Shown piece by piece: positions 11,001 through 20,060 of a stretch of 64,000 nucleotides of DNA. Where the stretch lies: contig NW_026622863.1 of the NCBI RefSeq assembly GCF_023065955.2, forward strand, positions 43,630,177-43,694,176, in the 5' to 3' direction. Source of the stretch: Ursus arctos (lineage: Eukaryota > Chordata > Mammalia > Carnivora > Ursidae). A model generated the notes under the pieces. That model did not search any database. It was not told the DNA's origin and saw nothing but the letters and a program-made list of their open reading frames with translations. Each line of letters begins with the position of its first letter. Positions within the stretch are counted from its first letter, which is position 1. Position numbers and translations under genes: made by a program.

Positions 11001-12050
11001 GTCCGTGGCCTCTGCGTCCCCACGCGAGGCTGTGCTCACGCCCTGTGTGCCCACAGACAGCTGCAGTCTCTGCCACGTGAGGCCTGTGTGTCCCTACGGC
11101 TCGTGCGGCTTGCTGTCTGCGTATAGCTAGCATTTCTGCTGTTTTCTGTGAGCAGGGGTAGCGTCTGTCATTGTGTTTGCATGTGGTTCTTGCTTTTGCT
11201 TTTAGGAGGCAACGGACGGCTGTTACTGAATCATTCCGTGTCCCAGGGGAGTTGCAGCTCGCGCGGTGTGTGCCTTGCTCCACTGCGTGTCTCTGAGGAG
11301 TTGCAACCGGAGTCCTTTTGTGTGGGTGCCTTGTGCCGGGTGTCTGCATAGGGCTGTGGCCTGAGCTATTGTGTCTGGGGCTGCTGATGTGTAGGTGACC
11401 ACAGCCTGTGTCGCAGTGGCTCTGGCCAGTCGCTGTGCACATCTGGGAATGCTGTTGCTTCCTTTGCTGTGCGTCTCTGGGTCTCACTATCTTCCCGGTC
11501 ACTTCACCGTATCTAAGTTTGGCTTTAAGACATGCCCCTCCCCCAACCTCTGTCCAGATACGGCCGCTCAGGCTTCCCAGTTGTGCCTCCGAGCCCCCCA
11601 TATGCCCAACCGGTATGCACAACCATCTCGGGAGACCCAAGTGTGTGTCTGGGTCCACAAGCGGAGAGCCATGGAGGGGAGTCGGCAAGGGCCAATGAGT
11701 CCCACGAATGCCTGGTCCCGGGGCGCACGTTCTCTTGGGTTACTGAGGCCAGCACAAGCACCAGAGACCCCAAGGGCGCAGGGTGTCCGGGCCCGGGGTT
11801 TGTCGGTCCGAGACCCCCCCTTTCTCCCCCGTTCCCCTCCCTGCCTCACCCTGCCGCGGTACAGCTCCTCCAGGCGCCCGTCGATCCACTTCTCCACGTC
11901 CAGCCGCCGCTGCAGCTCCCGCCGGTCGTACTTGACGGTGACACGCGCGTGTCGTTTCTGTAGCCCCCCGGGGCTGCCCCCCGGGCCGCGAGCCCGAGAC
12001 GGAGACTGCAGCTTGCTCAGCACCCGCTTGCCCAGCCGCTGAGCTGCCAT
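8026..12050 (-). CDS. PPP1R14A: PPP1R14A (CPI-17), myosin phosphatase inhibitor, 4 coding exons
   Basis: Coding exons on the minus strand are 11850-12050, 9662-9742, 9068-9100 and 8026-8154 (stop 8026-8028). They total 147 codons, the usual family length. All junctions are GT/AG: donors GTGAGG, GTAGGT and GTGAGT; acceptors TTAG, TTTAG and CTCAG. Exon 1 encodes the start MAAQRLGKRV and the inhibitory core ARVTVKYDRREL with Thr38. In this family, PKC or ROCK phosphorylation of that residue turns the protein into a potent inhibitor of the PP1c/MYPT1 myosin phosphatase, raising Ca2+ sensitivity of smooth muscle. Exon 2 gives the acidic EADMPDEVNIDELLELE helix region and exon 3 is only 33 bp. The Ser/Pro-rich C-terminus (QPGLRPPSPSGN) is the usual variable tail. 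The start lies in a CpG island. No canonical AATAAA is visible in the 100 bp below the stop, so the 3' end is not fixed. Identity is very secure. Confidence 0.97.
8290..8505 (-). repeat. Polypyrimidine/polypurine tract in PPP1R14A intron 3
   Basis: The plus strand is almost continuous AG/GA-rich sequence with scattered C (AGACAGAGAAAGACAGGGAG and similar). In the PPP1R14A transcript it is therefore a CU-rich stretch about 140-350 nt upstream of the exon 4 acceptor (8155). It is a low-complexity degenerate repeat. Mirror-symmetric purine tracts can form triplex DNA, and long CU tracts can bind PTB-type splicing factors; both roles are only possibilities here. Confidence 0.7.
9400..9625 (+). 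repeat. MIR fragment in PPP1R14A intron 2
   Basis: TTTTCCTCATCTGGAAGGTG and GTGCCTGGCACATAGTAAGT are MIR core. It ends within 40 bp of exon 2 (9662-9742). Confidence 0.7.
9743..11849. other. PPP1R14A intron 1
   Basis: Unique-looking intron sequence without SINEs. The 10.7-11.4 kb part is rich in TGTG words. No further exon is supported. Confidence 0.6.
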
Positions 12051-12400
12051 CGCGGTCCCGGCCCCGGCCCCCGCGTCGCGCTGTGCTGCTTTGCCGGGAG
12101 CCCAGGGGGCCTCTTACGGGCCGGGGCGGGGCCGGCCGGGGGCGGGGGCTCGGGCTCGCCTCGGGGCCAACTCCGCCCCAGGCGCCCGGGCCTCAGTTTC
12201 CCCGCCAGCAGCGCAGGGACTCGTCGCTGCACCGCCTAAAGCCCGCAGCGGGGCCCAGTCCAGGTCTGCTCGCTGTCCGGGAGTCCCAGGCCGGGGCCGG
12301 GCGGCTGGGGCTCCCGGGGCCTGGATCCCGGGGGGCGGGGTCCCGGGACAGGCTCTTGGGGACCGGGCCTGTCTGCGCCCCCTGGCGGCTGTAAGGGACA
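11860..12400. promoter_or_regulatory. CpG island over PPP1R14A exon 1 and promoter
   Basis: The stretch is very GC-rich with dense CpG (runs such as GGGCCGGGGCGGGGCC near 12120), in contrast to the AT-rich repeats beyond 12450. It covers the PPP1R14A coding start at 12050 and about 350 bp upstream. I see no obvious TATA box, so transcription probably starts in the GC-rich zone just above 12050. The exact start site cannot be read from sequence. Confidence 0.75.
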
Positions 12401-12753
12401 GTGCAGGAGCCCCCGTGCCACCTTTCTCTGCAAGAGAAGATCCAGCCGGAGTACTCACAGTACGTCATTTGTTCGTTCTTTCATTTATTCACTCATCCAC
12501 GTAGCCTTTTTCATCTATTCACTCACTCTATTCAACAAATATGTATTCGTTTGACATCACGACATCTGTTAGCCTCTCTCTTATATCAGACTCCTCAAGC
12601 AGGGTAGCATCCAGACGGTCCTCTCTGCCTCTGGTTATTACCAGGCCCCTCCTGCCTGACTTCCTTCCCAATGCGTTTCTTAGTGACCTGTGCAGGGGGA
12701 GAAGGCACCTGCTCTCTTCAATCCTTTCAGCTTTCTGAAAATATCAATGACGC

Positions 12754-12759
12754 ATATAC

Positions 12760-12817
<58 letters not shown>

Positions 12818-12874
12818 TATATATCACATATATATACACATATATATACATATCGCATACACACACACACACAC
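12754..12874. repeat. Compound (TA)n/(CA)n microsatellite
   Basis: Alternating TA for about 40 bp, then CA and TA blocks and a final (CA) run. Probably highly polymorphic. Confidence 0.95.
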
Positions 12875-13288
12875 CAGGCACTGTTCTAGGCACTAGAGAT
12901 AGAACAGCGAACAGACAAGCCCAGTCCTCAGGGAGTCGACATTCTTGTGCTGGAGACAGTCAATAATAGTAAGCACTATTATACAGCTTATTAGAATATG
13001 ATAAGTTCTATGGAGAAATATGAAGCAGAAAGGAGAAATGAAGTGAGGGAGGGAGGGGTTGCAATTTTAGCAAGGGTGATCACAGAAGTCCCTTACCTCA
13101 CCAGTCTTTCCACTTCTAATTACAAGCAACAAGAATGATACTTTAAAACTTAAATTTGGCCATGTCCGATCCCTGCTTAAAACTATCCGTAAGTAGGCAA
13201 TGGTTTCTTACATGTGACACCAAAAGCAGAATCAACAAGAGAAAAAATAGATAAATTGGACTTCAAAATTAAAAAGTTTTGTGTTTCA

Positions 13289-13387
13289 GGGGCATCTGGC
13301 TGTCTCAGTCTGTGGAGCTTGCAACTCTTGATCTTGGGGTCGTGAGTTCAAGCCCCACGTTGGGCATAGAGCTTACTTCAAAAAAAA
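13289..13387 (+). mobile_element. Short tRNA-Lys type SINE in L1
   Basis: Flanked by a perfect 18-bp duplication, AAAAAGTTTTGTGTTTCA, at 13271-13288 and 13388-13405. Confidence 0.93.
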
Positions 13388-13499
13388 AAAAAGTTTTGTG
13401 TTTCAAAGGACATCATCAAGAAAGTGAAGAGAGAACCCACAGAATGGGGAAAGAGTTGCAAATCATATATCTGATAAGGTACTTGTTTTGGGGGGTTAG

Positions 13500-13653
13500 A
13501 TTTTTATTTTATTTTATTTATTTGAGAGAGAGAGAGTGAGAGAGAGAGTGCACATGAGCAAGGGGAGAGGGAGAGGGAGAAGCAAGGAGCCGGATGTGGG
13601 ATTTGAGCCCAGCTGAAGGCAGATGCTTTACCGACTGAGCCACCCACGTACCC
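13500..13653 (-). mobile_element. CAN-SINE, reverse, left of a tandem pair
   Basis: Internally shortened reverse SINE ending CCACCCACGTACCCC, followed directly by another in the same direction. Confidence 0.85.
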
Positions 13654-13829
13654 CTATTTATTTATTTGAGGGGGGGAGAGGCAGAGAGAGAGGCAGAGAG
13701 AGAATCCCAGGCAGACTCTACACTGAGTGAAGAGTGCCACGAAGGGCTCAATCCCACGACCCCGAGACCACAACTGGAGCTGAAACCACGAGTTGGGTGC
13801 CCAACCAACCAAGACACCCAGGCACCCCC
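13654..13829 (-). mobile_element. CAN-SINE, reverse, right of a tandem pair
   Basis: Ends AGACACCCAGGCACCCC. L1 copies of ATAA(G/A)GTACTTGT flank the pair, not each unit. Confidence 0.85.
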
Positions 13830-13949
13830 AATAAAGTACTTGTAATAAAATAAAGAAGTGGTGGAACTCAATAGTAATAACAAGACAAATAACCTAATGA
13901 AAAAATGGACAAAGGCTCCAGATAGACATTTCTCTAAAAAAGATATAAA

Positions 13950-14157
13950 GGGCACATGGGTGACTCAGTCAGTTAAGCATCTGTCTTCCGCTCAGGTCAT
14001 GATCTCAGGGTTCTGGGATCAAGTCCCACATCAGACCTCCCTGCGGGGGGTCCGCTTCTCTGCTTCTCCCCTGGCTCATGTGCATTCTCTCTCGCTCACT
14101 CTCTTTCTCTCTCAAATAAATAAATAAAATCTTTTTAAAAAGTTAAATAAATAAAAA
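13950..14157 (+). mobile_element. CAN-SINE in L1
   Basis: GGGCACATGGGTGACTCAG start; AAAAAGATATA is repeated at both ends. Confidence 0.9.
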
Positions 14158-14285
14158 ATTAAAAAGATATACAAAGGCCAATAAGCATATGAAAAGATGC
14201 TTACCATGTTAATTATCAGGAAAATGGAAATCAAAACCAAGAGGAGATACCACTTCACATCCAGTAGGATGGCTATAATTTCTTA

Positions 14286-14397
14286 TTTCTTTTTTAGTGT
14301 TTATTTATTTTCTATAGTAGCTGTACACCCAATGTGGGGCTTGAACTCACAACCCCCCCAGATCAAGAGTCGCAGGCTTTGCCAGCCAGGTGCCCCA
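14286..14397 (-). mobile_element. Short tRNA-Lys type SINE in L1, reverse
   Basis: CACCCAATGTGGGGCTTGAA through to GCCAGCCAGGTGCCCCA. Confidence 0.85.
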
Positions 14398-14965
14398 GAC
14401 AGCTATAATTTCTTTTAAATGGAAAATACCAAGTGTTGGCAAGGCTGTGGAGAAATCACAACATTTATACGTTGATGTTGGGAATGTAAAATGGTGCAGC
14501 CACTTTGGAAAACAGTCTAGCAGTTCCTCAAAAGGTTAAACTTGGAGTTACCATATGACTCAGCAATTCTACTCCTAGGAATATACTGGAGAACTGAAAG
14601 CATATGTTCACACAAAAGCTTGTACGTGAATGTTCGTCGCAGCATTGTTCATAATAACCGAAAGGTAGAAACAACGCAGCACATCAACTGATGACTGGAT
14701 AAATAAAATGTGGTACGTCTATATAGTGGACTGTTACTCAGCAATAAAAAGAAATTAAGTACTGATACATGCTACACCATAGATGAACCTTGAAAACATG
14801 CTAAGTGAGAGAAGCCAGACTCAAAAGGCCACACGCTGTATGATTCTAGTTATGTGAAATGTCCAGAATAGGCAAATCCATAGACAGAAATTAGATTAGT
14901 GGTTGCCTGGGGCTGAGACAACTGGGGGGAAGGGGAGTGACTGCTGATCAGCATGGGGTTTCTTT

Positions 14966-15184
14966 TCTTTTTTTTTTTTTTTTTAAGACTTTATTTATTT
15001 GACCCAGAGAGAGAGAGAGGGAGAGAGGGAGGGAGGGAGAGCCCAAGCAGGGGGAGTGGCAGGCAGAGGGAGAAGCAGGCTCCCTTCTGAGCAGAGAGCC
15101 CAATGCTGGACTCGATTCCAGGACCCTGGGATCATGACCTGCGCCAAACGCAGCCGCTTAACCAACTGAGCCCCCCAGGCGCTC
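14966..15184 (-). mobile_element. CAN-SINE in L1 3' UTR, reverse
   Basis: Long T-run, AAGACTTTATTTATTTGACC, then CTGAGCCCCCCAGGCGCTC. Confidence 0.93.
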
Positions 15185-15625
15185 AAGTACAGGATTTCTT
15201 TTGAGGATGATGCAATTTTCTAAATTGTAGTGCGATGGTTGCATAGCTTTATTAATATACTAAAAACCATCAAAAACCCCAAAACCAAAAACTATTGAAT
15301 TGTACATTTTAAAAGGGTAAATTATATGGTATGTGGCTTATATTCCAATAAAGCTGTTATATTAAAAACAACAACAACAACTGTCCGTTGCTCGCCATTG
15401 TCCTGGGGCATTCAAAGCTCTGCCAACCCTACAGTGTCTCTCTCAATTGGATGAGGGGGGCGAGTATGGGGCTATAATCAGGTGGAGTGGGGGCCAGTGG
15501 CACGGGAGGTGAAAGGATTCACCCAAGGCAGAACAAAGGAAAAAGTTTATTGAATACACCGTAAGAGAGAGCCAGGCAGGCGGCAGGGGAAAGGCTGTCT
15601 GCAAGAAGGCAGTGGGTGGGGGCTG

Positions 15626-15730
15626 TATTTTATTTTTTTACTTTATTTTTTAAAATTTTATTTATTTGAGAGAGAGAGAGCACAAGGAGGGTGCAGAGGG
15701 AGAGGGAGAAGCCGACTCTCCACTGAGGGG
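15626..15730 (-). mobile_element. 5'-truncated CAN-SINE, reverse
   Basis: Only the 3' half is present. GGGGGCTGTATTT is repeated at 15618 and about 15731, marking its duplication. Confidence 0.85.
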
Positions 15731-16420
15731 GGGGGCTGTATTTAAAACGGGAAGGTGAGGAAGTATGGGACGCGTGGGATTCTCCCTTCTTTGGTAACTG
15801 TGTCTGGTTCCAAGTAGCCCATTGGTCAGTTAGGGCCTGTGGATAGTTTGAGGTGGGTCGCCTGCTGGGGCTGTGTGGATTCAGCCAGGGGGTCGCTGTG
15901 GGCCCTTGTGCCGGTCCATTGCTCATGCCCGTTGTCTCAAAGTAGCCTCTACAAAGCATGGTGTTTTGCCCTAATGGTTCTGTCAGGGAGGCTCTTCCTG
16001 AGAGTGGTATGAGCAGGCCTCATTCCTTCATTTCCCTCAAATGTCACCTGCGCAGTGAGGTCTTGTCCGAACACCCCACCTCACTCATATTGTCAGTCCC
16101 ATGCCCTTACCTGATTCTATGTTTTATCCATAACATTGCCTTTCAATATAGAATTTACTCATTTTATTTATTGTCTGTTTTCCAACTAGTGATGCACAAT
16201 AGGAGTGGTTTACAGTAGTACAGGCAAAAAGGGGGTGCGCTGTCTGTAGAGAATTTAAAATATAAATAAATAAAACTGACCAAAAGTTGGCCCAGTTTTT
16301 ATTATACCACGCACTGACAATTTCTAAGTAGTATCAGTGATAAAATAATCCTCCAAATTAATCCCAAATCTTTTGTTGGTCTGCTTATAAACAATTGATG
16401 CAATTACTGTTGAATTTATT

Positions 16421-16554
16421 TTATTTTTTTAAAGATTTATTTATTTGAAAGAGAGTGCGCAGGGAGCCTGATGCAGGGCTCAATCACAGGACCCCGAGAT
16501 CATGACCTAAGCTGAAGGCAGCCACTTAAGGGACTGAGGCACCCAGGCGCTCCC
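16421..16554 (-). mobile_element. CAN-SINE with internal deletion, reverse
   Basis: AAAGATTTATTTATTTGAAA, then GGCACCCAGGCGCTCCCC. Confidence 0.85.
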
Positions 16555-16624
16555 CTCCCCTGTTGAGTTTTAATAATAGGCTTCCAGTTAGTTATTTTTA
16601 TTACTGTATCCTTTAGTAAACATT

Positions 16625-17155
16625 GTATTTGTAATAGTTTCCTATTGCTACAGAATAAATTACCACAAACTTTGTGGCTTAAAACTTATTATCTCATGGT
16701 TTCCAGATCCAGGCCAAACATGGTTTAGCTGGGCCCTCTGCTCCAGGGCTGCACTGAGCTATAATCCAGGTGTCAGCCAGGGCTGCCATCTCATCAGAGG
16801 CTCAACGGGAGAAAGATCTGCTTCCAGCTTCTTGACCTTGCAAGAATGAGGTCTTTAGTTTCTCTCTGGTTGTCAGTAGGGGCTGCTTTCAGCCCCTAAT
16901 GGCCATCTCCTTGCCATGTAGCCTTTTCCAAAAGTCTTCTTACTATGTGGCAGCTTATTTGTTTCAAAACCAGCAATGGAGTCTCTCTCTCCAGCCCACT
17001 AAGGAGTCGTACATAATGTAATGTAATCACAAACCTCCTTTACCATATTCTATCGATGAGAAGGAAGTCCTAGGTCCTGCTCACACTTGAGGGGAGGGGC
17101 ATACACAAGCCATGAGCATGGGGGCTACTCAACGTCTGTTTACCACAAAATTCTA
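16625..17155. repeat. Ancient interspersed repeat, family not assigned
   Basis: GTTTCCTATTGCTACAGAAT and TTACCACAAACTTTGTGGCT are the start of a very common old mammalian repeat. Confidence 0.55.
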
Positions 17156-17338
17156 GGGAAGTTAATATAGAGAACTCCCAGGTATACAGTTGACCTCTGA
17201 CATATGAAGACTCAGCTGTATGTGTTCATTTTGAAAGTAGGTTCATAACAATTTGGTATCATTTGGGCTTGTGCAGTTTGAGTCTCCAATCTCTGTGATT
17301 CTACATATTCTTGCATTTAAGTAATAGATTAGAAATTA

Positions 17339-17536
17339 GGGGGCGCCTGGGTGGCTCAGTCGTCAAGCGTCTGCCTCTGGCTCGGGGCGTGATCCCGGTG
17401 TTCTGGGATCGAGCCCCACATCAGGCTCCTCCGCTGGGAGCCTGCTTCTTCCTCTCCCACTCCCCCTGCCTGTGTTCCCTCTCTCGCTGGCTGTCTCTTG
17501 CTCTCTGTCAAATGAATAAATAAAATCTTAAAAAAA
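17339..17536 (+). mobile_element. CAN-SINE, ursid-type tail
   Basis: GGGGCGCCTGGGTGGCTCAG with TTCTTCCTCTCCCACTCCCC; little diverged. Confidence 0.95.
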
Positions 17537-18222
17537 GAAATTAAAATGATAGCACAATTATTGTAAAGATGAAGAATCTATCCTGTCATCCTACATATTC
17601 TTTTGGAATTTTTTGTTTAAAATAGTGAATCAGTGAATAGTGAATGAACTGTGAGCTGTACTATTTTTTTTCTTTTGGTAAGTGAAAATTTTCATTCGCA
17701 CATGAAATATTTGACTGAATTGAGTAATGGCTTTGAAATTGAAATTTATTCATTTTCAATTGTTAATTTTAAGACTAAAGAACAAATTAATGATTCTTTT
17801 TTTTATTATATTATGTTAGTCCAAATTAATGATTCTTACATGATGTTATTGAAAATAATTTTCTGGTAGAGAGGAGGAAGTATAAAAAAGTTATCCCCTC
17901 CAGGTGTCAGATATGCTAGTTCTCCCACTGTTCCCAATATTACAAAATGAGTCCCAATAGGGCAGGAATTTCGCTTTGTTCACTGTTGTATCTCCTCCAG
18001 CATTTGCAACAATACCTGGCTCATAGTGGGTGCTCAGTGAATATGCCAAATGATCGGATGTGTGAATGAACGAATGAATGAATGAATGGACCTGTGACTC
18101 CTCTCCAGCCTCAGCTCTCACCACAGTCCTGTCTTCCAGCTCAACCCCTGGCTTGGGGTGGGCTGGGGTGGGGTGGGGGTTTCGGGTGCTGGAGAGGTCT
18201 TTGTCCTCACATTGAGACTCTT

Positions 18223-18424
18223 TTTTTTTTTTTTTTAAGATTTTATTTATTTATTTGACGGAGAGAGAGACAGCCAGCGAGAGAGGGAACACAAGCAGGG
18301 GGAGTGGGAGAGGAAGAAGCAGGCTCCCAGCCTTGGAGCCTGATGAGGGGCTCAATCCCAGAACACCGGGATCACGCCCTGAGCCAAAAGCAGACGCCTA
18401 ACGACTGAGCCACCCAGGCGCCCC
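18223..18424 (-). mobile_element. Young CAN-SINE with perfect 18-bp target duplication
   Basis: CCTCACATTGAGACTCTT is present identically at 18205-18222 and 18423-18440 (overlapping the SINE end by two bases). The body is near consensus. Confidence 0.96.
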
Positions 18425-18528
18425 TCACATTGAGACTCTTGACCTTGAGTCCTTGGACCTCACTGCAAGATTAAAGAAGATGGTGGGCAAAAAAATATTT
18501 TTTATAAATTAAAAAAAAATTGGTGAAG

Positions 18529-18640
18529 GCCCCTGTTGGCTCAGTTGGTACAGCACAAGACTCTTGATCTTGAGGTTGTTGAGTTCCTGTCCCACCTTGG
18601 GTGTAGAGATTACTTAAAAATAAAATCCTTAAAAAAAAAT
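18529..18640 (+). mobile_element. Short tRNA-Lys type SINE
   Basis: GACTCTTGATCTTGAGGTTG and ATTACTTAAAAATAAAATCC. Confidence 0.85.
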
Positions 18641-19239
18641 GGACACAAAACTTTAACTGGTTCAGGTAAACACTGTTTTGATAACCCAGTTAAGGCTCTT
18701 TCCATATTATTATGCCAGGAGGGAGGCTGAATAGTGGGAGGTGGCCCTGGATCCTGTAAGGCACTGTTGCCTTCCTTGCCTCAGGACTTTTGCATTTGCT
18801 GTTCCAGATGCTTGGAATGTTTGTCCATCAGCCCTTCTGATCCTTCAGGGTTCATTATCACAGCCACCTTCTCACTTCCACAACCTCAGTCCCTGATCAT
18901 TCAGTCTGTGCTTCTCTGTCGCATCCCCAATCATTCTAATCACTCTTGTCCTATGCTTTTGTCGTCACTACTCTCGGTTGTTCCTGTCTGGTGAGGAAGG
19001 GACTAGTCTGGCGTGGTCATCGCTGGGTTCCCAGTAACGCGCCTATTAGGAGTTCAGTGAACATTCAATTTAGGAAGGAATAAATCCCTCACCCTCAAAG
19101 GAGGGCAGAAATGAGGCGAGCTTCATCGCCACATTTTCAGGAACCACAGACTTACAGGAAGACCATTCTGTACCGTCTTCTCCCACCCCGAGGCCCAGCC
19201 CAAGGGTGAAGGTACTAGGACGTCACCAAGCTCCGGAGC
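18641..19239. other. Spacer above the SPINT2 promoter
   Basis: Unique sequence and decayed repeat; no gene seen. Confidence 0.5.
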
Positions 19240-20060
19240 AGGGAGGCAGGAGCCCCAGGGCTCGGCAGGTTTGCGCCTCCCCACGGGCTACGTCCTACCC
19301 CAGGCGCACCAACGCAAGCCGCACACCTCCCCCCGCCCCCACCGCCCCACCGCCCCACCGCCCCACCGCCCCACCGCCCTAATCCTGGGGCCAGCCCAGG
19401 TGCGCCAAGGGAGGAGGATCGCCGCTCAGGTGCCCGCTCCCTGCGCCTGCGCTCTGCGCGCTCCGCCTCGCCAGGTGCGCCCCGCCCCCTCCCTGACCGG
19501 CCACCTTCGATAGCTGCTCGGAGGCGGCCGCCATTGGCTCCAGCGCCCATCGAGGGTTTGGAAGTGTGGTGGGGTTCTGAACCGTGAGAGAGTCGCTGAG
19601 TGTCGCCGGGGGCAAGGGGCGAGTGAGGGGTGGACAGAAGCATCGTGGGCGTAGGAGGCAGAGTGTCCGCACACCGAAGGTCCGACGAGGGGGACGCTCC
19701 CAGGAGACTTCGGCAGGGGCGCCGGCGCAGCACCTCGCAGACCCTCTGGGAGCGCCCGCACCTGAACACGAGACTGTCCAGCGCGCGTGCGCGGCAAGGG
19801 TCTTCCCGCACCTGATCGCGAGACCCTAACGGCCAGCGGCTCGAGGCTTCTCCTGCGTTGCTGGGTGGAGCCCGTCATGGCGCAGCTGTGTGGGCCGAGG
19901 CGGTGCGGGGCGCTCCTCGCCCTGCTGGCCTCGCTGCTCCTCTTCCGGGCTGAGGCGGCCAGCGGAGAACGTGGCGTCCACGGTGAGGGCCGGGGCGGGT
20001 CTCCTGGGAGGACTGAAGGCCGAGAGGCCGAGGGCGGGGCGTTAGGGTCCGGGGGCTAAG
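19240..20060. promoter_or_regulatory. SPINT2 CpG-island promoter
   Basis: A GC-rich, CpG-dense block spans the SPINT2 first exon and about 600 bp above the start codon. It contains an inverted CCAAT box (ATTGG, 19533-19537) within GCCGCCATTGG, a possible NF-Y site. No TATA box is evident. It also contains the GC-rich 8-bp tandem repeat at 19337-19379. Confidence 0.8.
19337..19379. repeat. 8-bp minisatellite CCCACCGC, about 5 copies
   Basis: Five near-perfect head-to-tail copies of CCCACCGC lie about 500 bp upstream of the SPINT2 start codon. The minus strand has five regularly spaced GGGG runs, enough for an intramolecular G-quadruplex. The copy number is probably variable. Confidence 0.9.

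Larger units (their letters stand above)
13198..15380 (+). mobile_element. Old L1: ORF2 3' part and 3' end, split by six SINEs
   Basis: Pieces between SINEs read continuously as the 3' part of L1 ORF2 and the 3' UTR in plus orientation: a segment with ACACCAAAAGCAGAATCAAC near 13221, ATGGACAAAGGCTCCAGATA near 13905, GCAGCCACTTTGGAAAACAG near 14496, then a 3' end with CCAATAAAGCTG and an A-rich tail near 15350-15375. It is 5'-truncated, carries many substitutions and stops, and is inactive. Its type resembles the older mammalian L1M families. Confidence 0.85.

Noticed and set aside
10729..11688. Open frame of 319 codons on the minus strand within PPP1R14A intron 1
   Set aside because: It has no recognisable domain and a low-complexity, His/Arg/Gly-rich composition, lies wholly inside an intron, and is what GC-rich sequence yields by chance.
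19215..19878. Minus-strand open frames in the SPINT2 CpG island that could be a divergent gene
   Set aside because: Arg/Gly/Pro-rich translations without homology, as expected for CpG-island sequence.
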